A stretch of 64,000 nucleotides of DNA from Prorocentrum cordatum. Its lineage: Eukaryota > Sar > Dinophyceae > Prorocentrales > Prorocentraceae. Below, one piece after another: positions 54,955 through 64,000 of this stretch (its first letter is position 1; each line of letters opens with the position of its first letter). Both the position numbers and the translations under genes were made by a program. The notes beneath the pieces were generated by a model. That model saw nothing but the letters and a program-made list of their open reading frames with translations, ran no database searches and was not told the origin of the DNA. Where the stretch lies: the NCBI GenBank assembly GCA_963575745.1, contig CAUYUJ010014194.1, forward strand, positions 702,501 to 766,500, given 5' to 3'.

Positions 54955-55960
54955 TAGAGAACTGTTAGGGAGGGCCTGGAGATGAAACGTATCCTGCACG
55001 AGCTGGTTGAAACTGTCGGCCAGCCGCTCGACCCAATCTCGAGCTGATCTCTGTGAGCAAATGCTTTCACGTGCCGACGCTCAGAAACCGAAGCGCATCG
55101 CAAAGCCAGATGAAGCTCGCCGCGAAGTGTCTGACCGCGCTGCGTTCCGCGGCCCTCGCACCAGCGGTCACCTCCAGCGTCGGGAAAACAGGCGCACTCG
55201 AAACCGACGCCGACGCATCTCCCGCGCCGCCAGTGTGAACATCGTGAGCGCGGCGTTGAAGAGGGTCCTGAAGCGCGGGCGAAGAGACCCATGCAGCAGG
55301 AATGCCAACAGGCCAGGACAAGAGACCAGGACCGCGCTCCTGACCGCCAGCATCGAAAGAACGCTCATCAGCAGCAGCACGCGGGGCACGAACTGCAGGC
55401 CCACGTCGCCGCGGCACTTGGCCCGACACCGCCGCCGCCAGGCACGGCTGCCCATGGATCGCATACGTCAGGGCCATGCAAGGGGTCCCTGCGAGGCAGC
55501 GCCACGACCATGACGCCCAGGACGATGCGAGCCATCGTGCCCTTCATCAGGATTATCCTCATCATGATCACCAAGACATCCGCCGGCGCCATCGAATCGA
55601 AAACGGTCGCGACCCGCACATTTGACCCCGAACTGCACGAAGGACCACCCGTCGGAGTGTCGGTGCCCATGATCAGTGGTGACCGAACCTTCCACAAGCT
55701 GCCGAAGGAGGTGAAAGGGGAGGAGCCAGCGCAGCAAAAATAGCGGCAGGCGGAAGAGCACCCGCAGCGGCAGGCGTCACCAGAACCTTCACCTTGGCCT
55801 TCGGGGCGTCCGCCGCAAGGCCGAAGGCGATGCGCACCGCCTTTCCAGACCCGAGCTGCCTCCGAGTCCAGTCAACGCGCGGTAGGCATGGCATGGCAGT
55901 GCGAGCGTCCAGCAGGTGCAGGATAGAAGCCACCGCGCCAGCAAAATCCAGAGCCAAAGC
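54955..55960 (-). pseudogene. Possible fragment of an unrecognised host gene
   Basis: This is the longest stretch in the right half without obvious repeats. Minus-strand frames give chains with hydrophobic, membrane-like segments. About 55960-55745 reads LDFAGAVASILHLLDARTAM and GSGKAVRIAFGLAADAPKAK. About 55640-55500 reads VLVIMMRIILMKGTMARIVL. About 55410-55240 reads VPRVLLLMSVLSMLAVRSAV, LVSCPGLLAFLLHG and RFRTLFNAALTMFTLAARE. They lie in different frames, as spliced exons or a frameshifted pseudogene would. One possible intron is GTATGC (about 55461) to CTGCAG. I recognise no family, and the membrane or channel reading is speculation. Confidence 0.2.
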
Positions 55961-55964
55961 GGCT

Positions 55965-56091
55965 CTGATGCTGATGCTGATGATACTGGTGATGATGATG
56001 CTAATAATGATGATGCTGATAATGTTGCTGCTGATGATGATGCTGATGATGATGCTGATGCTGATGCTGATTATGATGATGATGATTATGG

Positions 56092-56165
<74 letters not shown>
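55965..56165. repeat. (GAT)n microsatellite
   Basis: Imperfect GAT/GCT triplets become pure GAT from 56093 to 56163. Confidence 0.97.
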
Positions 56166-56474
56166 GGGCCGCGGTCGGCTGCTTGGGTATATCGGGGCTG
56201 CCTCGACATAGTTTGGGGCCGCCTCGGTGCCGTTTTCGGCTATCATCTGGGCCCGCCTCTGGTCACCTCGGGGTCGTCGTGAGCCACGTCGGGCACAGAA
56301 ATAGCGTGTGTTACACCTCCAGTGCAGAGGCCCCCTGTCCAGAATTCCAGAACTACAGCTTCCTGCGTATCGGCTTCTCTGGAATTCTCTCGGGGTCTCC
56401 AGGCCCAGGAAACGGCCCCCAAAAACCAAAACCATGATGCAGAGATTCGCCAGCGTGTACCAAAGGGGTTAGGC
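56166..56474. other. Intergenic, no gene seen
   Basis: GGGGCCGC.TCGG phrases repeat two or three times at 56165-56225. No other structure. Confidence 0.4.
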
Positions 56475-56820
56475 CGATTCGGGTGTAAGCTATGCGGTGA
56501 AAACTATTGGGTGAGAGCTATGCGGTGTAATCTATGCCGCCACACTGTGGAGGTGAGAACGATGCGGTGTAAACTATGTGGCGTAAGTCGCGGTGGAAAG
56601 ACAACGCGGCATCGAGACGGCAACGGGCGGCAACGTGGCAAATCCTCGGCATACAACAACAAACGGCAACGGGCGGCAACCTGGCGGCAACGCGGCAGCG
56701 AAGCGGTAATGGGCGACAGCGCAGTGAATCCTTGGCACAGTCACGCACAGACAGCGTACGAGGCAGCAACGAGGCGGTAGCGAAGCGGCAACGTGCGGCA
56801 ACGTGACGAATCCTCGGTAT
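56475..56820. repeat. M15-like units followed by CGGCAACGTG decamers
   Basis: TGTAAGCTATGCGGTGAAAA, GAGAGCTATGCGGTGTAATC and AAACTATGTGGCG (56485-56590) belong to the M15 family. They pass into about fifteen CGGCAACG(T/G)G(G) decamers at 56610-56810. Confidence 0.8.
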
Positions 56821-57194
56821 ACCGGCGCAGGGGACAATCCATGTTCTGCGGCAACCCACGAGGAGCTCACATGTCATCCTAGCAAGATGACATGGGATGC
56901 CCTCCTTCGTTGCCACATGATTTTCAGGTCTGCGCTCCCCGGCGCCACGCCACCAACAAATCCCACCAGCCCTTTGGGCGTGAGTGGTTTAGAGAGCTCT
57001 CTCTGTTCTCAACCCCCCTTCTTCCCCTTCGGGGAGGGGTTTACCCCTCCCCCTACCCCCTCCCCCTGGGCCTGGAGAGAGCGTTCCGCGGGTCGTCAGG
57101 GGGGTCATTTTCGACTCCTGGGAGGGCTAAAAAACGACACCCCTCACGAGGATTCTGGCCCCGACGGGGGGAGGCAGAAAAAATGCTCTCCTGT
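56821..57194. other. Intergenic, no gene seen
   Basis: CCCCTT-rich DNA at 57018-57070, otherwise unremarkable. Confidence 0.4.
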
Positions 57195-57362
57195 TCTTTG
57201 AAGCCAAAAACATTGATTTTACTACGGTTTTGGCCCCATTTTGGCCTTCTGAGGGGGCAAAGCTCCCCTCTTCTTTCAAGCCAAAATCATTGATTTTACG
57301 AAGGTTTTGGCACCATTTTGCCCTTCTGAGGGGGCAGCGCTAATTAAAGCTCCCCTCTTCTT
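57195..57362. repeat. Tandem duplication of about 85 bp
   Basis: AAGCCAAAAACATTGATTTT, GGTTTTGGCCCCATTTTGGC, CTTCTGAGGGGGCA and GCTCCCCTCTTCTTT occur once at about 57200-57275 and again, nearly the same, at about 57278-57362. Confidence 0.9.
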
Positions 57363-57369
57363 TGATCGA

Positions 57370-57665
57370 TTTCCTCCAAGATGGCCCCAAGAAGCGCCCA
57401 GGAGGCACCAAGAGGCCCCAAGATGGCCCCAGGGCCTCCAAGAGGCCCCCAAGATGCCCCCAAGAGGCCCCAAACGGCCTCCAAGAGGCTCCCCCGAGGC
57501 ACCCAAGGCGCTCCTGGAAGCCCCTGGGGCCGCCAAGAGGCCCCCAAGACGCCCCAAACGGCCTCCAAGAGGCTCCCAAGAGGCCCGAAGAGGCTCCCCC
57601 GAGGCACCCAAGACGCTCCTAGAAGCCCCTGGGGCCGCCAAGAGGCCCCCAAGACGCCCCAAAAG
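57370..57665. repeat. CCAAGAGGCCCC minisatellite, array 2
   Basis: Same unit family as 50590-51160. A longer internal duplication of about 95 bp is visible (GGCTCCC.CGAGGCACCCAAG, GCTCCT.GAAGCCCCTGGGGC at 57487 and 57592). Confidence 0.9.
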
Positions 57666-57674
57666 GGGACGAGG

Positions 57675-58075
57675 TGCCCGAACGCCTCACGCCACGAGGA
57701 GCCCGAACGACTCACACCAGGACGAGGGGCCCGAACGACTCACACCACGAAGAGCCCGAACGACTCACACCAGAAGGAGGGGCCCGAACGACTCACACCA
57801 GGACGAGGCGCCCGAACGACTCACACCACGAGGAGCCCGAACGACTCACACCACGACGAGGGCCCCGAACGACTCACACCACGAGGAGCCCGAACGAGTC
57901 ACACCAGGAGGAGGGGCCCGAACGACTCACACCAGGACGAGGGGCCCGAACAACTCACACCACGAGAAGCCCGAACGACTCACACCAGGACGAAGAGCCC
58001 GAACGACTCACACCACGAAGAGCCCGAACGACTCACACCAGGAAGAAGGGCCCGAACGACTCACACCAGGACGAG
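57675..58075. repeat. Minisatellite with alternating 25- and 28-bp units
   Basis: The core CGAACGACTCACACCA occurs about fourteen times. It is followed alternately by a 9-base spacer (CGARGAGCC type) or a 12-base spacer (GGACGAGGGGCC type). Confidence 0.95.
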
Positions 58076-59274
58076 AGCTTTCTCTCCCTCCTCCTTCGCC
58101 TCGTCCTTCTCCCGCTCCCCCCACAAGGAGGATGTACAAGGAGGCGGGAGGAAGGAGTAACAGGGGAGATATGCGGGGGCAAGCGGACACACGCCTGAAA
58201 AACACGACTGTCGGCATGCTTCGCAAGAGTTGCTGTTGTGAGATGGGCTGGTGGGGATACGCGAAGCGTAAAGAATTCCCCACGGCACGGCACCTCTTCA
58301 ATGGCTCTGAGCTCGTTCAGTCCTCTGCAGCACAGTCAGGGACAGCATAGTCGACCAGCGTCGATCAGCGAGCGAGCGACCTTCCATCCGATGCTTCTGT
58401 GCAGTGCCATTTCGGCTGAAGAGCCCCTGGAGGGCGAAAGCTACCTGCGCTTGGCACACAAACACACATCAGCATCCGAGCAGGCTCGATAGTCCTTTCG
58501 ATCGGGGGACCAACGTCGATCAGCGTCGACTCCCAGGAAGCAGCGAAACTTGCTGGGAGCTGCATCCAGGCGCGCAGGCCGCCACCGGCTGGAGCACCCA
58601 CCTGGCCAGTCTGCCCCACCACCGTCGTGGTCGGGGTGGATCGAGGATCGAGGGTCGATCGAGGATCAAGGATCGGAGGATCGAGGTTGGGTTCTGGCTT
58701 TTCGGAGGCCTCCAGGCCCCCTTCCGAGGCCCCCCTGCCTTCTCAGGAGGCCGCCCTCCAACGGGGAAGACGACGACGACAAAAGACTCGCACCCCCGAT
58801 GCCCCCTCCGAGGAAGGGCGAGGAGACCACCCGCATCGCATCATCCGCGCCGCAAAGGTACTGTTCAGTAGTAGGTATTTGTGTGTGTGTGCTCTTGTGT
58901 TTGTCTGCTGCTCATTACTTGTTCGTTGCTGTTAGTTCTGTTCAGGTGGAGGTGTGTGTGCGGCAGGGGGGGCCCGCGGCGGGTCCTGCGCGCCCTGGCC
59001 CCAGTCGGACGGCGAAGAGCCGGACGACGAGCACCAGCTGAGCTCAACTCGGAGGTACCCCCGCGCGCAAGGAATGAAGATCCGCGGGGAGGGGCGATCT
59101 TCCCGTCATTCTCCTTCCCTCGAGCCCTCACTCCTCCCTGTCTCACCCCCGAACGAGTCGGTATGGGCGGGCTCGGCGGGCTGCCCGAGACTTCCTGTGA
59201 TCATGAGGATTGGCACTCGCAAGAGTTATCTGCCAAAATGGGGGGGCTCGCGTCATCGCCGCGCAAATTTAAAT
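58076..59274. other. Intergenic; small repeats
   Basis: AATGGCTCTGAGCTCGTTCA and GCAGCACAGTCAGGG (58298-58347) are shared, inverted, with 48990-49045. GGATCGAGGATCGAGGGTCG repeats lie at 58640-58690. Short GT runs lie at 58878-58910. No gene is seen. Confidence 0.45.
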
Positions 59275-60620
59275 TAAACGCTTGCAGCAGCTACAAGGAT
59301 GGAAGGGGATCGTTTTCATTATGAGGCTTACTTCTTTAGCGCCACGCGCAGTCGTCTCCACTCTTGCCGCAGCCACAAGGGTGGGGGGCGGTTCCTTTTC
59401 TACATGAGACTTGTTTCTTTAGCGCCGCGAACCGTCATCTTAAAACTTGCAGCAGCTACGCTGGTAGAAGGCAGTTCATCCCTTTTCAAGATGGGGCGCT
59501 ACGCGGCGCCGCGCTCATTCGTCTTCAAAGCTTGCTGCACCTAACAAGATGGACGGCGATTCGTTTTGAAAACGGGCTCTCGCCTGAGATATTTGTTTAA
59601 ACTAGGGACCACGCACTTCACCATACCTAGCAGCTGCAAAGGTGTAGGGCGATTTCTTCTCACATTAGGGATGTCGCTTGGAAATTCCACGAACTGCATG
59701 GCCAACGATGTAAGCATTCGGAACACATTCACGGCTGGGGGGGACGATGCCAAAACGGAGACATCGCTGGAGACCTCGTCGACTCGTACGATCATGTAAT
59801 TTCGAAATCCTAAGTACAGACCGCGCATCTTGCAGTGAAAAGGATGGCCCTCCTCCTTTTGTTCATCCCCTTCCTCCCTCCTGCTCCCCCCCTGCGTCCT
59901 CCTCTTTGTCCTGCTCCTCCTCCTCCTTCTCTTCCTCCTCTTCCTCCTCCTCTTCCTCCTCCTCCCATTGCCCACCTCCCTCCCCATCCTTCTCCGCGAT
60001 TTGTTCTCCTCGTCCTTACATCCTTTTCCTTGAAGATAACCCGCCCCGTGTCACACCCCGCGGTTGGTCGAACGGGCGGGCCGGGCGTTTCCCTTGAGAC
60101 CTCGTTGCAACTTATGGTCCTGGAACTTGCAAGGTGCAGCCGTTTCACGGATGGAAAGCGGCCCGCTTTGAAAATGTGGCTCTCGCCCCATCGCCGCGAA
60201 CATTCGTTGGACCAGTTCGCAACGGTTTCGTGGATGGAAGGCACCCCGTTCTCAATATGTGGCTTTGTGTAAACGCGGTGCATGATCGTCTCAAACATTT
60301 GCATGGGTTTCCTGGATAAAAGGCGGTCCGTTTTCAATGTGTGTTCTCGCCTTAGCGCCGCGCGCATTCGTTTGAAAAGTTTACGTGCGCTTCACGGATG
60401 GACGGCGGCCCGTTTTCAACATGCGGCTCGCTTTTAGCGCCACGCACATTCGCCTGAGTTTGCCAGAAAGGTTTCGCGGATGGGGGGCGGCCCGTTGTTT
60501 ATATGTGGCTCTCGCCTTAGCGCCGCACGCGTTCGTCTTCCAGCGTTGCAACAATTTCAAACATTCTCATGGTTATATAACGTCCCAGAAATGGTGTTTG
60601 GACGCGGTCTGTGAACGTCA
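59275..60620 (+). repeat. Degenerate satellite, about 85-bp unit, two blocks
   Basis: Units combine GCTTGCAGCAGCTACAAGGA, TGGA.GGCGATTCGTTTTCAA, ATG.GGCTCTCGCC and TTAGCGCCGCGCGCATTCGT. They are recognisable near 59275, 59365, 59445, 59530 and 59620, and again near 60125, 60205, 60290, 60375, 60455 and 60540. An inverted pair lies at 63145-63345. A CTC tract (59855-59970) sits between the blocks. Confidence 0.75.
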
Positions 60621-61329
60621 GGGCGCAACAGTCACGTTGATCCGAGGTGTTGAAGTCCCAGGAATGGTGTTTTGGCATGATTCAAGATCGTCGATACGCA
60701 ACAATAACTGTGATTCGCGGCGTTGAAGTCTGATTGTTCTCCAACGGGGCATTTCCCTGTGGAAACAAATCCGTGTAGGAGCCGATGAAGAGGCAATTTG
60801 GAGGGAGGGCTGATTTTAATAACTTTGCTGAGCCTTGGGTTTACACTTCTCCTCCTCCTCCTCTTTCTCGTTCCTCTCCTCCTCCCCGTCCTGCCCAAAA
60901 CGGGCCTCGACACCAACCAGTTCCCTTGACCGTGACGCGTTCTGAAGGACGCCAGATGTGGGGAGGGCCCAGAATCTCGAGCGAGGAACAGCCATACTGC
61001 ACGGCCCGCGGGGGCGAGGTTGGGTATAACTCAACGTATAAGCCATGCGTCTGTACTCATAACGCCTCCGTTTGAGGTCTTATGCCACCCAAGTAAGCGT
61101 AGCTAGAATGTACGTGGGACCCCATGTATAACCTAACTCCACATACATATGATCATGGAAACACAAGCATGCCACTAAATATAAACCGCCGCTAACTACT
61201 TTACTGCTTTAACTGTTCAATTGGCGCTGACAACGTCAAGCGAAAATGGGCGTTTCTCAGTTACGTTATGGTTTAACTGTGCGCTCAATTATGGCTCAAG
61301 TACGTTCAGTTCTGATTCAGTTACCGGCC
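60621..61329. other. Intergenic, no gene seen
   Basis: A partial duplication (GTTGAAGTCCCAGGAATGGTG at 60650 against CGTCCCAGAAATGGTG at 60581) continues the satellite's edge. A CTC tract lies at 60850-60890. AT-richer unique DNA spans 61080-61330. Confidence 0.45.
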
Positions 61330-61545
61330 AATCATCGTCGACGTCGTTGTTGTTCGTTATTCGTTCGCCGTTCGTCGTCCGTCGCTCGTCGTTCGTCGCT
61401 TGTCGCTCGTCGTTCGTCGTTCGTCGTTCGTCGCTCGTCGTCACCGTCGTTCGTCGTTCGTCGTAGTCGTCGTTCGTCGTTCGCCGTTCGTCGATCGTCG
61501 TTCGTCGCTCGTCGCTCGTCGTTTGTCGCTAGTCGTGAGGCGGAG
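61330..61545. repeat. CGTCGTTCGTCGCTCGT repeats
   Basis: About 200 bp of TCGTCGTTCG/TCGTCGCTCG units, imperfect period of 7-10 bp. Confidence 0.9.
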
Positions 61546-61764
61546 AAGGAGGAGGGAGGACAACGACCACGAGGAAGTGCAGAGAAATAATGTTGGCGAC
61601 GATGATGACAATGATGCGAACGAGGACGAGGACGAAGACGAGGAGGAGCAAGACGAGGAGGAGGAGGACAAGGAGGCTGGGGCTGGTGTTCCTGGTGCTG
61701 GTGCGTCGTCAACACACTCATCATCAACATCATCCGTGCTTCCAACCGACGACAAGAGGCTTCC
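61546..61764. repeat. Purine and GAC/GAG triplet stretch
   Basis: GAGGAC/GACGAG triplets at 61600-61680, otherwise mixed. No gene. Confidence 0.7.
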
Positions 61765-63165
61765 GGCTCCTTGCTCCTTCTCCTCCTTCTCCTCCTCCTC
61801 CTGACTCCTCCTCCGCCTCTTCCTCCTCCTGCTCCTCACTCCGAATACTCCTCCTCGCTTCTCCTAACTCCTCCTCCTATTCCTCCTCCTCTCCTTTCTC
61901 CTCCTCTGCGCCCACCTCCTCCTCCTCCTCCTCCTCCTCACTACTCCACCTCACTCCCTCCCTCTCCTCCTCACTCCACCTCATTCTCATTATCTTCCTC
62001 ACTGCTCCTCCTCTCTCCTCCTTATCCTTATCCTCCTCTTCCTGCTCCTCTCACTCCTCAATCCTCCTCCTCATTCCTCCTCACTTCTCCTCTTCCTCCC
62101 TACCTCCTCACGAGGCCCTTGGAGCCCCCCCCTTCCCCCCCCCAGAAGGCCCCCATGAGGCCCCATGTGGCCCCAAGAGGCCCCCGAGAGGCCCCCCGAG
62201 CGGCTCCCCAAGAGACCACACTATACCTCTAGCAAGCCTCCGAATACAGGCATTGAGACATCCCTTTCCCGTGGCCGTGGGGTAGGGGGAGGGTAAACCC
62301 CTCATCACTGCTGCTCCTCTGCACCACCGTCGCACGACCGTCGCATCGCCGTCGGGCCTGTTCCACGAGAGAGAAGGGGGGATGAGGTAATGGAGGTCGG
62401 GCGGTGCCCCCTCTACCCCTCCCTTCTCTTTCCGACCCCCTGCCCCTCCTCTTCCCTCCGCCCTCTCGACGTCAACGTTCTCTCTCCGTCCTCCTCCTGA
62501 GCAGGAAGAGAGGAAGGAGGGAGGAGGAGGACGAGTGAAGAGGAGGGAAGAGGGGGAGGATGAGGAGTCAGGCAGGAGGAGTGAGGAGTAGAAGTGAGGA
62601 GGAGGCGGAGGAAGAGGAGAAGGAGGAGGAGGAGGAAGAGGAGGAGTGAGGAGAAGGAGGAGGAGGAGGAGGAGCGAGGAGGAGGAGGAGGAGGAGGAGG
62701 AGGAGCAGGAGGAGGAGGAGGAGGAGGAGGAGCGAGGAGGAGGAGGAGGAGGAGGCCGAGAAGGAGAAGGAGTGAAACGGAGTGAGGAGAAGGAGCGAAG
62801 GGTGAGGATGAGGATTGAGGAGTAGGGTAGGGGAGCGGACAGGAGGAGTCAGGAGGAGCAGTGAGGAAGAGGAGGAGGAGGAGGAGGAGGGATGAAGAGG
62901 AGTGGGGAGAAGAGTAGCGAGGAGGAGTGAGAAGGACGACTGAAGAGGAGTGAGAAGGAGCAAGAGAAATTGAGGAGAGCGGAGGAGCAGGAGTGATGGG
63001 GGGGGGCGCTCGCGGGGCATCTCGGGGGCCTCTTGGGGCTTCATGGGAGCCTTCTGGGGGGGCCCTCCCAGAGGCCTCGTGAGGAAGGAGGGGGTCAGGG
63101 AGGAGGAGTGAGGAACGAAGAAGAGGACTGAGGAGGAGACGAACTCTTGCACTTTGTTTTGAACG
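61765..63165. repeat. Large imperfect inverted repeat with pyrimidine and purine arms
   Basis: The left arm is a CTCCTC tract (61770-62100) followed by CCTCACGAGGCC, CCAGAAGGCCCCCATGAGGC and CCCAAGAGGCCCCCGAGAGG (62103-62205). The right arm, 63000-63095, reads as the reverse complement: CCTCACGAGGCC, CCCAGAAGGCTCCCATGAAG, CCCCAAGAGGCCCCCGAGAT. Purine-rich DNA (62480-63000 and 63090-63140) mirrors the left pyrimidine arm. The spacer is about 0.8 kb. No gene. Confidence 0.75.
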
Positions 63166-63345
63166 AATGTGCGCGTCGCTAAGGCGAGAGCACATTTGAA
63201 AACCACCCGCCCTCAACCTTTGAAACTCTTGCAAATTCTTCAAACGAGTATACGCGGCGCTAGGGCGAGGCCACATGTGGGAAACGACCCGCCCTCCATC
63301 TGTGGAACTGTGGATCCCTTTAAAACGTCAGGGTCACAAATGGTG
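63145..63345 (-). repeat. About 85-bp satellite, inverted pair of units
   Basis: The minus-strand readings CGAATGTGCGCGTCGCTAAG-like (inverted as ACGAATGTGCG.CGCTAAGGCGAGAG) and ACATTTGAAAACCACCCGCC match the 59.3-60.6 kb satellite read in reverse. Two units are present. Confidence 0.65.
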
Positions 63346-63399
63346 AGGGCCTCTGAAGCGAAACGCCCGGCCCGCTCTTTCGACCGGCCCCGGGGTGCG

Positions 63400-63630
63400 A
63401 CAGGGAGGAGTTAGCTATCAGGAGAATATAGTAAACGAAGAAGAGCAGTGAGGAGAGTTATGATGAGGGGGACTGAGGAGAGGAGTATGGTGGAGTAGTC
63501 AGGAGAGGAAGAGTGAGGAGGAGGAGGCGGAGTGAGGAGGAGGAGGAGTGAGGTGGAGAAGGAGTGAGGGTGAGGAGCCAGGGGAGAAGGAGCGAGGAGT
63601 GAGGAGGAGGGAGGAGGGGATCACCCCTCC
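63400..63630. repeat. Purine-rich (GAGGAG/AGTGAGG)n tract
   Basis: GAGGAG and GGAGTGAGG-type repeats. The AGTGAGGAGGAGG phrase also occurs at 62580-62760. Confidence 0.85.
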
Positions 63631-63669
63631 CCTACCCCGATGCGGTGTCATCGACAATAGGCCAGCTGA

Positions 63670-63840
63670 CGGCCTCTTGTGACGACGACAACGATGCTGA
63701 CCATGATGGTAACGATCACGGTGACAACAGCATCAAGAGCAAGATCAAGAGCAAGAGTGACACCAACGACAGCAGCAACAACAACAACAAGAGCAACAAC
63801 AGCGGAAGCAACAACAAGAGTAACAACAACAACAATCAAT
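63670..63840. repeat. (GAC/AAC)n triplet array
   Basis: GACGACGAC and AACAACAAC triplets with AGC and AAG variants. The last 160 bp of the window after it show no gene. Confidence 0.9.
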
Positions 63841-64000
63841 TGAAGACTGTTCACTCTTATCTGCTCGCGTGCCACCTAACATGTGTATCCCAAGCCCTCG
63901 ATACTCACCCCCGTCGTCTTCGACCGTACCCCCCTTAGGGGTATATCTGTCTTGCCTGCACCGTGTATTTCGCGCAGCCCCCAAGGCAGGGGAAGAGAGG

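Noticed and set aside
57675-58075. Direct repeats with short spacers, considered as CRISPR-like
   Set aside because: The spacers are themselves two recurring types of 9 and 12 bases. It is a minisatellite.
57307-58350. 347-codon open frame with RPNDSHHEEPERLTP repeats
   Set aside because: It spans two minisatellites. The other forward frames are also open across them.
61290-61300. TATGGCTCAAG, resembling the end of the dinoflagellate spliced leader
   Set aside because: It is a match of about ten bases without the 5' half or a donor GT context of an SL gene. Chance is likely.

Overview
This window looks like a gene-poor, repeat-saturated stretch of a large nuclear genome. It is most likely from a dinoflagellate (core group, such as Suessiales or Prorocentrales). 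The assignment is an inference. It rests on a Ty1/copia polyprotein whose integrase, reverse transcriptase and RNase H wording matches the copia elements I know from dinoflagellates, on a LINE reverse-transcriptase remnant of the kind common there, on GC-rich DNA, and on the mass of micro-, mini- and satellite DNA. I found no intact host gene, rRNA, tRNA, spliced-leader gene or CRISPR array.

Bases 1-742 hold the 3' end of a decayed LINE on the + strand, ending in an ATGT microsatellite. A full-length copia element (743-10359, minus strand) is inserted in that tail. It has 182-bp LTRs (3 differences), a perfect 5-bp target duplication (TCTGT), a tRNA-type primer binding site, and gag, protease, integrase, RT and RNase H. 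Single-base shifts and one in-frame stop break the coding frames. The region between Gag and the protease is unusually long, about 700 residues.

From 10.4 kb onward the sequence is a mosaic of repeats. It contains several short foldback (MITE-like) elements: a 176-bp element in two copies with perfect 5-bp target duplications, a 180-bp element with 25-bp perfect inverted ends, about 230-bp elements at 11.4 and 12.0 kb, a 192-bp element at 41.5 kb, and a family of 150-200 bp hairpins in five or more copies at 40.7-51.8 kb. It contains a 1.25-kb modular repeat duplicated in tandem at 17.9-20.5 kb, whose trinucleotide-tail-minisatellite module recurs inverted at 54 kb. It also contains many arrays: (AGT)n around a 73-bp satellite at 26-29.4 kb; degenerate CCCTAAC telomere-like DNA around a 55-bp G-rich satellite and a 12-bp satellite at 34.8-38 kb; and minisatellites of 9, 15, 25/28, about 55 and about 85 bp elsewhere. 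A large inverted repeat occupies 61.8-63.2 kb.

The only places where I suspect, weakly, a host-type gene fragment are the minus strand at 55.0-56.0 kb and short open frames near 16.2-16.6 and 43.2-43.7 kb. Most long open frames elsewhere are low-complexity translations of repeats and are not called as genes.
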